Under the pieces are notes generated by a model. That model searched no databases and was not told where the DNA came from. It was given only the letters and a program-made list of their open reading frames with translations. 20,664 bases of DNA from an uncultured Candidatus Melainabacteria bacterium (GTDB lineage Bacteria > Cyanobacteriota > Vampirovibrionia > LMEP-6097), in assembly GCA_937927525.1 (NCBI GenBank), contig CALBDR010000410.1, positions 1-20,664 on the forward strand, read 5' to 3'. Both the position numbers and the translations under genes were made by a program. Below are positions 13,893 to 20,664 of this stretch, one piece after another (position 1 is the stretch's first letter; each line of letters begins with the position of its first letter).

Positions 13893-14714
13893 ATGAATTT
13901 GGAAACTAGCGCAGGTGCTTCTGAGAATATTAGTGAATCTTTCTCTGATATTTTAGGGGATATAAAGTCAGAACTAAAAGTTCTTGCAGAAAAGACTGAC
14001 CATAAGGTTTCACCTGAGTTTTCAGCACTTATGGATGGCTATGTTTCTAAAGCTAATGAAAGTGAAACTTTGAGAGTTAAGTACCAGCATGTTGAAAATC
14101 ACTTCGAAGAATTAAAGATGGAACTTAAAAGTCAAAAAACCTCAAGCAGGCAACTCAGTGCGGATTTGGATTCAGCTAGAGAAGCTTTGAAGTTATCAGA
14201 ATTAGATCTAACTAAGGCAAAAAAAGAACTTGAGCAAACGAAAAAAGATTTTCAAGACAAAGTCGACTTCATGGTTGAAGAAAAAGATGCTTTAGCTAGA
14301 AAAATTAAAGAATTAAATAACTGGAAAGAGAATACAGAAGCACTTTGTAGTGAAATGAAAACAGAGATTATCGAATATAAACATCAGATCAAACAACTTC
14401 AACAAGAAAACCAAATTGAAAAACAAACTGCAGAAAGAACTCTTAGAGAGAGCCATAGAATAGTTCAAGAACTTAAAGAACAATTAGAACTTAGAGAAAG
14501 AGAAGCTAGTTATAAAAATGCTCTCATTGAGCAGCTTGTAAGACAAACAGCTAATGGTTCAGCTTCTATAAATGATATTGCCTCTGTCTTAAATAATATG
14601 GAAGCAGCAAAGCCTGTTAAGACTTCAGTTTCTGCTGATGTTCCGAATTTAGGTTCCGAGAGTCCAGATGATGAGGCTAAAAAGTCATTCAAATGGGGTG
14701 CTTTTAGACTTTAA
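13893..14714 (+). CDS. Coiled-coil protein (273 aa), unrecognised
   Basis: The N-terminus is acidic and Ser-rich (about 1-50, including SFSDILGDIKSELKVLAEK). Residues about 55-215 form a long, highly charged, proline-free coiled coil (for example SREALKLSELD-type heptads, KKELEQTKKDFQDKV, and RESHRIVQELKEQLELRERE). The C-terminus is a Ser/Asp linker ending KKSFKWGAFRL. There is no signal peptide or membrane segment, so it is predicted cytoplasmic. The amidase gene starts 9 nt after the stop in the same reading frame, separated by two in-frame TAA codons. Together they suggest an operon. I cannot name a family; a structural or scaffold role is only inferred from the coiled coil. Confidence 0.65.
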   Translation: MNLETSAGASENISESFSDILGDIKSELKVLAEKTDHKVSPEFSALMDGYVSKANESETLRVKYQHVENHFEELKMELKSQKTSSRQLSADLDSAREALKLSELDLTKAKKELEQTKKDFQDKVDFMVEEKDALARKIKELNNWKENTEALCSEMKTEIIEYKHQIKQLQQENQIEKQTAERTLRESHRIVQELKEQLELREREASYKNALIEQLVRQTANGSASINDIASVLNNMEAAKPVKTSVSADVPNLGSESPDDEAKKSFKWGAFRL

Positions 14715-14723
14715 TCGTAATTT

Positions 14724-15851
14724 ATGCTTAGTTATCCTCCTGAGGGACATAAGACTGATAGTAGGAGAATTTTTCTCATTGGCTCTGCAGAAGATTCATG
14801 TTTTGTTAATGGAGAAGCCGTTAAAATTAATGAGTATAAAAATTTTTCACATTTAGTTAATTTAAAACTGGGTGAAAACCTTATTGATATTGAGATAGAT
14901 GGTGTTAAGTATAATAGAACTATCACGGGTGTGAAATCTGACAATCTAGCTCCAGTTGCTTATGCTAAATACTACGATTCTTTTCCACCTAATCAAAGCA
15001 TTAAAGAAAACATTTTAAAGGGGATCACTGTTTCAAAAAATAAAATAGAAATTCCTTTAGCTATAGCTCCGATTTATAATTTGGAAAAGAAAAGTTCTTT
15101 TAATTTTAGTTTAGATTTATCAGAGATTAAAGCTGATTTAGATTGGATTCATTACATGGATGAGAAATCTATGATTGAAATTATTGAGAAGGATTCAGCA
15201 AAGTTAGAAATTAATCTGGCTAAGCCAGTTAAGTCTGTTGAAGAAAAGTGGGAAAATAATAATCTGTGTCTGATTTTCAGATTTATTGAGCCAGACTTTG
15301 TTGTTTGTATAGATGCTGGTCACGGTGGTTCACAGATAGGGACTATTTCCCCGAAGGGTATTTTTGAAAAAGATCTTAATTTAAGTTTTGCTCAGAAATT
15401 AGTTAAAGAGTTTGAGTCCTTAGGGGTTGAGTACTACTTAACACGAAGTGATGACAGAGATATAAGTCTTTCTGAAAGAGTAGAAATTTCTAAACAAAAT
15501 AAGTGCACTTTTTTTATCTCTTTACATCATAATGCTCTACCTGATTCCCGTGATCCATCTATGGAACGTGGTTTTTCTTGTCATTATTACCAGGATCATT
15601 CTCGTAAATTTGCTCAGTACATTAATTCTAAATTAAGTGAGTTTTCTGGAATCCCGAGCGCTGGAATTTATAGACAAAATTTACACGTACTAAGGGAAAA
15701 TCCAGATGCTTTCGGTTTACTTTTAGAAATGGGCTTTTTAATTCACCCTGAAGAGTCCGAAATAATTACAAATACTGAATTCCAGGAAAGAAATTCCAAA
15801 GTTCTTGCAAAAGCGATATATAATTTTAATAAAGAACTTAACTGCTTATAG
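14724..15851 (+). CDS. N-acetylmuramoyl-L-alanine amidase (Amidase_3) without signal peptide
   Basis: Amidase_3 enzymes cut the amide between MurNAc and L-alanine in peptidoglycan. The catalytic domain is residues about 192-375, with zinc ligands His200 (DAGHGG), Glu215 (IFEKDLNLS) and His268 (SLHHNA), and the catalytic Glu335 in LLLEMGFLIHPEE. The first 75 residues resemble an Ig-like or AMIN-like beta domain (RIFLIGSAEDSCFVNG, then LKLGENLIDIEIDG). The protein has no signal peptide, and two in-frame stops 4 and 10 bases before the ATG rule out a longer start. It therefore either stays inside, leaves by another route, or acts on wall material in the cytoplasm. It is 375 residues long with an intact active site. 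Confidence 0.88.
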   Translation: MLSYPPEGHKTDSRRIFLIGSAEDSCFVNGEAVKINEYKNFSHLVNLKLGENLIDIEIDGVKYNRTITGVKSDNLAPVAYAKYYDSFPPNQSIKENILKGITVSKNKIEIPLAIAPIYNLEKKSSFNFSLDLSEIKADLDWIHYMDEKSMIEIIEKDSAKLEINLAKPVKSVEEKWENNNLCLIFRFIEPDFVVCIDAGHGGSQIGTISPKGIFEKDLNLSFAQKLVKEFESLGVEYYLTRSDDRDISLSERVEISKQNKCTFFISLHHNALPDSRDPSMERGFSCHYYQDHSRKFAQYINSKLSEFSGIPSAGIYRQNLHVLRENPDAFGLLLEMGFLIHPEESEIITNTEFQERNSKVLAKAIYNFNKELNCL

Positions 15852-15875
15852 TAAAATCATAAAAATACATGTCGC

Positions 15876-17399
15876 ATGTCATATTACTTTGATACATTAA
15901 TTATCGGTTCAGGTATTGCTGGGCTTAACTTGGCAAGAAAGCTTGCTCAAGCTGGTCAGTCAGTTTTTGTTTGCTCTAAAGAAGCTGTAACTGAAGGATC
16001 TAGTAAATATGCCCAAGGTGGAGTTGCTGTTGTAAGTCCTTGGAACCCAGAAGATAAACTAGAGAGTCATATTCAGGATACTGTTAGAGCTGGAAAAGGT
16101 TTAGCCAAGATAGAAGTAGTTGAAAAAGTACTTTCTTCTTCATGGAAGCGAGTAGAAGAGTTTATCGGTTTGGGGGTAAACTTTGATAAAGATTTTAACC
16201 TAGAAGGTTCTCATAGTTTTAAAAGAGTTTTACATGTAGCTGATGCTACGGGTAGAGCATTGATGAAGCCATTACTTGATAATGTTTCATGTAATTTGAA
16301 TGTCTCTATATCTCAGGGAACAGAAGCTCTTTCATTAATAAAATTGGGGAATAGAGTTGTCGGAGCTGATTTGAGAACAGTCTCTGGTGAATATATTAGG
16401 ATAATAGCTAAAAATACAGTGCTTGCTTCAGGTGGTTTTGCAGGACTTTATAATGATCACACTACCCCTAGTATACTTACTGGTGATGGACATATGCTTG
16501 CCTATGATGCTGGTGCTGAGCTTGAAAATTTAGAGTTTGTGCAGTTTCACCCTACAGTTTTTTTCACTGATGATAGGTGTTTTTTGATTTCAGAGGTGGT
16601 GCGTGGAGCTGGTGCCTCGCTTAAAAACATTAATGGTGAAGCATTTATGCAGAACTATGACAAGCGAGCTGAGCTCGCTACTAGAGATGTGGTTAGTAGA
16701 TCTATAGTAGCCGAGATGAAGAGAACTAACTCGGATTTTGTTTATTTAGATATGACTTGCTGGACCAGTGATGAAATTGAAGCTAAGTATCCGAATATAA
16801 ATCATTTCTGCAATCTTCGAGGTTTTGACCTCAGTAAAGAGATGCTTCCAGTTAAACCAGCTGCTCATTACAGCGTAGGTGGTGTTAAGACTGATATTAA
16901 TGGTAAGACTTCAGTTGATGGTTTATATGCTTTAGGTGAAGTAGCTTCTACAGGTTTACATGGAGCTAATAGGCTTGCAAGTAACTCACTTTTAGAGTGC
17001 ATTGTTATGCCTGAGTTTATTGCTAATGATATTTTAAATAGTTCTGAATTAAACGAAATCTTAGAAGAAATAATTGCTAATAAAAGCTTAGAAATAAGTA
17101 CTAGCTATGTTCAAGAATATACTTATGAAGCTGAAAATATCGAGAAAGAAAACCTTGAAAAAGTAAAAAATATTCTTTCTAAAGCTATGGGCTTGGTGAG
17201 ATCTGAGAGCTTACTAAACGAAGCTTTAACTAGTTTGGAAAATCTAAAAGAATTTAAAGCTACTCGATTAGCTAAGTTGATTATAAGTTCAGCTCTAAAT
17301 AGAGAAGAGAGTAGAGGTTGTCATTTTCGAGAGGATTTCCCTGAGACGAAAGAAGTAGCATTTAGTATTTATTCAAAAGAACCATCACAAATTATTTGA
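15876..17399 (+). CDS. nadB: L-aspartate oxidase (NadB)
   Basis: NadB oxidises L-aspartate to iminoaspartate with FAD, the first step of de novo NAD synthesis; NadA then makes quinolinate. The 507-residue protein has the FAD dinucleotide fold IIGSGIAGLNLA (9-20), SKYAQGGV (43-50), the HVADATGRAL segment (120-129), FVQFHPT (221-227), RDVVSRSI (270-277), HYSVGG (331-336) and GANRLASNSLLE (363-374). These are hallmarks of NadB over succinate dehydrogenase flavoproteins: 507 residues is short for SdhA, and no iron-sulfur partner gene is nearby. nadA and nadC are not in the window. It starts 24 nt after the amidase stop; a TAAAAT lies 20 nt before the ATG. Confidence 0.93.
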   Translation: MSYYFDTLIIGSGIAGLNLARKLAQAGQSVFVCSKEAVTEGSSKYAQGGVAVVSPWNPEDKLESHIQDTVRAGKGLAKIEVVEKVLSSSWKRVEEFIGLGVNFDKDFNLEGSHSFKRVLHVADATGRALMKPLLDNVSCNLNVSISQGTEALSLIKLGNRVVGADLRTVSGEYIRIIAKNTVLASGGFAGLYNDHTTPSILTGDGHMLAYDAGAELENLEFVQFHPTVFFTDDRCFLISEVVRGAGASLKNINGEAFMQNYDKRAELATRDVVSRSIVAEMKRTNSDFVYLDMTCWTSDEIEAKYPNINHFCNLRGFDLSKEMLPVKPAAHYSVGGVKTDINGKTSVDGLYALGEVASTGLHGANRLASNSLLECIVMPEFIANDILNSSELNEILEEIIANKSLEISTSYVQEYTYEAENIEKENLEKVKNILSKAMGLVRSESLLNEALTSLENLKEFKATRLAKLIISSALNREESRGCHFREDFPETKEVAFSIYSKEPSQII

Positions 17400-17454
17400 A
17401 AATATTATTTGTGATTACCGTAATAATCAAGTAAACCTGGAAAGTTATGAAATG

Positions 17455-17483
17455 TTAACTTTATAGACGAATCAGGGTAGAAT
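17455..17483 (+). promoter_or_regulatory. Promoter of gltX close to the start codon
   Basis: TTAACT (17455-17460) and TAGAAT (17478-17483) with 17-nt spacing. The -10 ends 9 nt before the ATG, so the leader would be about 2-3 nt. The -35 overlaps the right arm of a small inverted repeat, AAAGTTA (17441-17447) with TAACTTT (17456-17462). Confidence 0.5.
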
Positions 17484-17492
17484 ATAAAGCAA

Positions 17493-19001
17493 ATGACTGA
17501 AAGTAACTTTAAAAAAGTCAGAACAAGAATTGCGCCGAGTCCAACTGGAAACTTACACTTAGGTACCGTTAGAACTGCGCTCTATAACTTGCTCTTTGCT
17601 AAATATCACGAAGGGGATTTTCTTTTTAGGTTGGAAGATACTGATAGAGAGCGAAGTATAGAAGAGTTTACTAATGAAATTTTAGATGGTTTTAAATGGT
17701 TAAATATTAGCTGGGATGACCCTAGTTCTGAGGATGCGCCTGAAGGTGCGACTATAACAGGCTTGGTTGACGGTAATATTATTCGACAGTCTAAAAGAGA
17801 AGATATTCATAAAAATTATATCCAAAAATTACTTGATGAAGGCAAAGCCTATAGATGCTTTGCGACTAAAGAAGAGCTCGATGCTTTAAGGGCAGAGCAA
17901 CAAGCTAAGAAAGAAATCACTCGTTACGATAATAGATCGCGTTCTTTAAGTAAAGAAGATTCTGATAGGCTTGCAGACGAAGGCAAAGCCTTCGTCGTGA
18001 GATTGAATCTAGGAGAGGATAGAGATATTACCTGGAATGATTTAGTTCGCGGTGAAATGTCTATTAACACTAAAGATTTAGGTGGTGATCCCGTAATTCA
18101 GAAATCTTCAGGGCAGGTTCTTTATAATTTTGCTGTGGTTGTTGATGATTTCGCGATGCAAATCTCTCATATCTTTAGAGGTGAGGACCACTTAAGTAAT
18201 ACTGCTAAACAGATAGCGATATATAAAGCCCTAAATTTTCCAGTTCCTGAATTTGGACATTTACCATTAATCTTTACTCAGGATAAGCAGAAGCTTTCTA
18301 AGCGTAAGCATGGTGATATAGCTTCTGTTGACACCTATAAAAAACAAGGTTATCTTCCAGAAGCCCTAGTTAACTATCTAATAGCTACTAGTTACACGGA
18401 TGAGGCGCTCGGTGAAGTATTTACTGTAGATGAAGCTGCAGATGAATTTGAAATAGAGGATATTAGTAAGAGTCCTGCTATCTATGATATTAAGAAGCTA
18501 AATTGGTTTAACCGTGAATATATAAGTAAGCTTGATTATGAAGATATTATAAGTTACTGTAAAGATTTTTCGAAGCATCTACTTGCTAATACGAAATATG
18601 ACGGTGAGAAAATTAAATCAATGATCGAAGCTGTGCAAGATAGTATTGATAAGTTTGAGCAAATTGATTCTCATATAGATTATTTCTTCGAGGATTTTAC
18701 TGTAAATAATGAAAAAGAGATGAAGATTCTTGAAGAAGGAAAAGAGATTATAGAAAAAATTCTTCTGCTAATAGATCATGACGGAATAAATTTTGATGAA
18801 CCTGCTTCCTTTAAAACAGGTCTTGACACTATTGGGAAAATACTGAAATTATCTGGGAAAAAACTGTTTATGCCAGTACGTATCGCTATAAGTGGTAAAA
18901 CGAGTGGACCTGATTTAGGTCTTATAGCTCATTTAATAGGAAAAGAAAAAATAACAGAAAGATTAAAAACTGCTGTCAATGAAACAGTAAAGACCGCTTA
19001 A
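17493..19001 (+). CDS. gltX: Glutamate--tRNA ligase (GluRS)
   Basis: GluRS charges tRNA-Glu, such as the one at 396-471 in this window. The class I signatures are APSPTGNLHLGTVRTALYN (14-32, with HLGT as the HIGH motif) and KLSKRKHG (267-274, the KMSKS motif). FRGEDHLSNTAKQ (228-240) is also typical. At 502 residues it is slightly long. Between the HIGH region and RQSKRE there is an extended loop (SSEDAPEGATITGLVDGN, about 78-95) where usual enzymes have a shorter segment. Whether it is discriminating or also charges tRNA-Gln cannot be decided here. A perfect 9-bp inverted repeat lies within the gene at 17976-17996. There is a 91-nt gap from nadB, with its own likely promoter. Confidence 0.94.
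   Translation: MTESNFKKVRTRIAPSPTGNLHLGTVRTALYNLLFAKYHEGDFLFRLEDTDRERSIEEFTNEILDGFKWLNISWDDPSSEDAPEGATITGLVDGNIIRQSKREDIHKNYIQKLLDEGKAYRCFATKEELDALRAEQQAKKEITRYDNRSRSLSKEDSDRLADEGKAFVVRLNLGEDRDITWNDLVRGEMSINTKDLGGDPVIQKSSGQVLYNFAVVVDDFAMQISHIFRGEDHLSNTAKQIAIYKALNFPVPEFGHLPLIFTQDKQKLSKRKHGDIASVDTYKKQGYLPEALVNYLIATSYTDEALGEVFTVDEAADEFEIEDISKSPAIYDIKKLNWFNREYISKLDYEDIISYCKDFSKHLLANTKYDGEKIKSMIEAVQDSIDKFEQIDSHIDYFFEDFTVNNEKEMKILEEGKEIIEKILLLIDHDGINFDEPASFKTGLDTIGKILKLSGKKLFMPVRIAISGKTSGPDLGLIAHLIGKEKITERLKTAVNETVKTA
17976..17996 (+). repeat. Perfect inverted repeat inside gltX
   Basis: GACGAAGGC and GCCTTCGTC flank a 3-nt AAA loop: nine consecutive pairs, five of them G-C, in an AT-rich gene. 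It encodes the ADEGKAFVV stretch. No T-run follows, so it is not a terminator. Confidence 0.5.
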
Positions 19002-19083
19002 GGCGTTATAGACTTATTAGACTAGGGTATATGGTGTATGATAGCCCTTTTAGGCTTCAAGATTTCTGGGGATAAAATCAAAT

Positions 19084-20664
19084 ATGGTCTATATTAGCGA
19101 TAGCATGCAGCCTTTAGTTTCACTCGATGTGAGAGCTATGCAATTACAAAGGGGGGTTAGTAACTTTACACAAAGAAACACGAGGCGTGATAATAGCGTT
19201 GGTCAAGATACTGTAGCAAAACTAAATAACTATGATTCTGATATTAAAAGTTTAAGCTCCTCTATAAACAGTATTACATTATTTACTAATAGACTTGAAC
19301 AGAGTCGTGATGTATGGGATACGGTCGGTAAAAAGCTAAATAGAATGCATGAGATAGTTTATTATGCTCATGATACATTGGGATCGATTGATACAACTGG
19401 TTTTACAACAGATCAACTCAATGAATTACAACTTGAAAAAAATAATCTTCAATTAGAAATAAATCAGATTTTAATGGATATTAGAACTGTAGTTAAGGAG
19501 GACACTTATCAAGGAACCTCTCTTTTAGGTGGTAATTATGACTACAAAACTAGAGTAGGTTTAGAATCTAACAATTACTTTGATGTTGACTTTAAGGGTG
19601 CGGAATTAGCAGCAAACGTTAAGAAAACTTATACAGGAGGTGGTCTTAATAAAATTGAAGGCTCTTCAATAGGTGCTAACTTAGTCACTACTAATTCTTT
19701 TGTTATAAGCTCTGCTCCTAAAGCAAATAATATAGAAATTGATGGGACTGATTCAAATATCGCAACTAAAGATGGACGTATCTATCTTTATAATAGGGAA
19801 AATTTTTCCCCTGTAACGACTTTAGCTTTAACAGCCGATGACCAAAAAGATAATTCATATGTGAATTTAGAGTTAGGTTACAAAATGGATGCTTATGAGA
19901 GTAATGGAACTGCTTATATCATAGCTTCTACTGCTGATAATACTGATTATATAGCTAAAGGCGGTCGTTATAAAAATGGAGTTTACGTAAATGGTGATCC
20001 TCTCTATGATCAGTATGATAAGCAAAATGGATCTGTTTCTGATCAAAAACAGGATTCTGACCCCGCTACTCACGAGGAAGTTTCAGATGGGAAACATAGG
20101 CAATTTATGTATTATCATCAAGAAACTATCAAAATTGATCCAGATGGTTCAGATAATCTATACACCGCTGACGAATTAAAAGCTGGTTCTGATTATCAAC
20201 TTTTTACTACGAATGGTAGCACTTATCATATGGGTGGTGTTGCTCAGACTGATGAATATGGAGATAAAGTTTTAAAATATAGTACTGCTGATCTTGATGC
20301 AGCTTCTGGAGGGAAAATTCAAGTAAAAGATATAAATGGTAAAGTACTTAAATACTCAGTAGAAATGTTAGATGGTACTGAAGTTTTAGATGATGGAACT
20401 GGGACTAGTGGTAAGGAAACGTCAGCTCTTTACGGTACTAGAATAGCGAAAACTGAAAATGACGGAACAACAGTGATTACTTATAAAGCTTCCGAATTTA
20501 CTGGAACTCTTGAGGGGGAAGATACTTACGACATAGATAGAATTTATTTAAAAAAGAACGATGGCATGGAAAGATTTAAATATACAAGCGAAGTATTTGA
20601 AAGTGAAGTTGATGCTGGTGATACTGAGATAGCTGAGGAACAAGGCTATGACACTGATCATGAT
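19084..20664 (+). CDS. Flagellin-like filament protein, N-terminal 527 codons (runs off the window)
   Basis: The frame is open from ATG 19084 to the window edge with no stop; my translation gives 527 residues. The first 165 resemble a flagellin D0/D1 region: helical, proline-poor, with a SVGQDTVAKLN segment in the place of the flagellin AAGLAI motif. It continues through DIKSLSSSINSI and NNLQLEINQILMDI, then EDTYQGTSLLGG, which parallels the flagellin TTFNGTKLL turn. From about 170 on it is Asp/Thr/Gly/Tyr-rich beta-type sequence, as in the variable outer domains. FlgL or FlgK type junction proteins are alternatives. It should be exported by the FliPQR system. A TAAAAT lies 5 nt before the ATG; no convincing sigma-28 promoter was seen. 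Confidence 0.62.
   Translation, partial: MVYISDSMQPLVSLDVRAMQLQRGVSNFTQRNTRRDNSVGQDTVAKLNNYDSDIKSLSSSINSITLFTNRLEQSRDVWDTVGKKLNRMHEIVYYAHDTLGSIDTTGFTTDQLNELQLEKNNLQLEINQILMDIRTVVKEDTYQGTSLLGGNYDYKTRVGLESNNYFDVDFKGAELAANVKKTYTGGGLNKIEGSSIGANLVTTNSFVISSAPKANNIEIDGTDSNIATKDGRIYLYNRENFSPVTTLALTADDQKDNSYVNLELGYKMDAYESNGTAYIIASTADNTDYIAKGGRYKNGVYVNGDPLYDQYDKQNGSVSDQKQDSDPATHEEVSDGKHRQFMYYHQETIKIDPDGSDNLYTADELKAGSDYQLFTTNGSTYHMGGVAQTDEYGDKVLKYSTADLDAASGGKIQVKDINGKVLKYSVEMLDGTEVLDDGTGTSGKETSALYGTRIAKTENDGTTVITYKASEFTGTLEGEDTYDIDRIYLKKNDGMERFKYTSEVFESEVDAGDTEIAEEQGYDTDHD

Noticed and set aside
14668..14856. Plus-strand frame bridging the coiled-coil gene and the amidase
   Set aside because: It overlaps both real genes in another frame and has no ribosome site or recognisable content.
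19002..19083. Sigma-28 promoter or terminator between gltX and the flagellin-like gene
   Set aside because: GGGGATAA resembles the -10 half of a sigma-28 promoter, but no TAAA lies at the right distance. The GGGTAT/ATAGCCC pairing with TTTT is short and bulged, so neither is strong enough to annotate.
19991..20179. Short plus-strand frame within the flagellin-like gene
   Set aside because: The long frame from 19084 is open through this region and has flagellin character, so this is an out-of-frame shadow.
1..20664. CRISPR arrays, insertion sequences, integrases, phage or toxin-antitoxin genes
   Set aside because: No regularly spaced direct repeats, terminal inverted repeats or matching protein motifs were seen on either strand.

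Overview
The window is AT-rich bacterial chromosome (roughly one third G+C by eye) packed with short-spaced genes. No phage, transposon, integrase, CRISPR array or toxin module is visible. Several signs point to a flagellated, non-photosynthetic relative of the Cyanobacteria (the Melainabacteria/Vampirovibrionia type). The tRNA-Glu has the G1-U72 acceptor stem that I recall from cyanobacteria and chloroplasts. rplC appears to be the first gene of its ribosomal operon. Flagellar export and flagellin-like genes sit among low-GC housekeeping genes. The taxonomic placement is inference, not something the sequence proves.

Layout: (1) 1-505: the 5' end of rplC (L3, minus strand) with a strong Shine-Dalgarno and a possible leader hairpin, then tRNA-Glu(TTC) with promoter and terminator. 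(2) 535-2787, minus: fliP-fliQ-fliR, the membrane gate of the flagellar type III export apparatus; FliQ carries a Pro/Lys-rich C-terminal tail of about 155 residues. (3) 2847-6155, plus: clpB disaggregase followed 3 nt later by a minimal biotin-protein ligase; then tRNA-Pro(TGG). (4) 6353-9978, minus: bifunctional proline catabolic enzyme PutA, with a possible 50-residue ORF behind it, and a small YaaR/DUF327-like protein upstream. (5) 10069-11707: rplY (L25) and an RluD-type pseudouridine synthase, convergent around a strong terminator. (6) 11741-13676: an unrecognised ORF, an exported DUF2490-like protein, rpmE (L31) and a small coiled-coil protein. (7) 13677-13892: a divergent intergenic region that folds into a 122-nt rod-like structure. 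(8) 13893-20664, plus: coiled-coil protein, N-acetylmuramoyl-L-alanine amidase without a signal peptide, nadB, gltX, and the first 527 codons of a flagellin-like protein that runs off the window.

Two themes connect the region. The first is flagellar: FliPQR would export proteins such as the flagellin-like product at the right edge, and the YaaR-like protein may also be flagellar. The second is promoter architecture. Very few genes have a Shine-Dalgarno. Instead many have a -10 hexamer within about 3-25 nt of the start codon, several preceded by TGC (extended -10). putA and gltX have complete -35/-10 promoters whose expected start sites lie on or within about 3 nt of the start codon, which suggests leaderless mRNAs.

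I do not see a new defence or biosynthetic system. The items most worth following up are the FliQ tail, the structured intergenic element at 13714-13835, the cytoplasmic-looking coiled-coil/amidase pair, and the promoter pattern.
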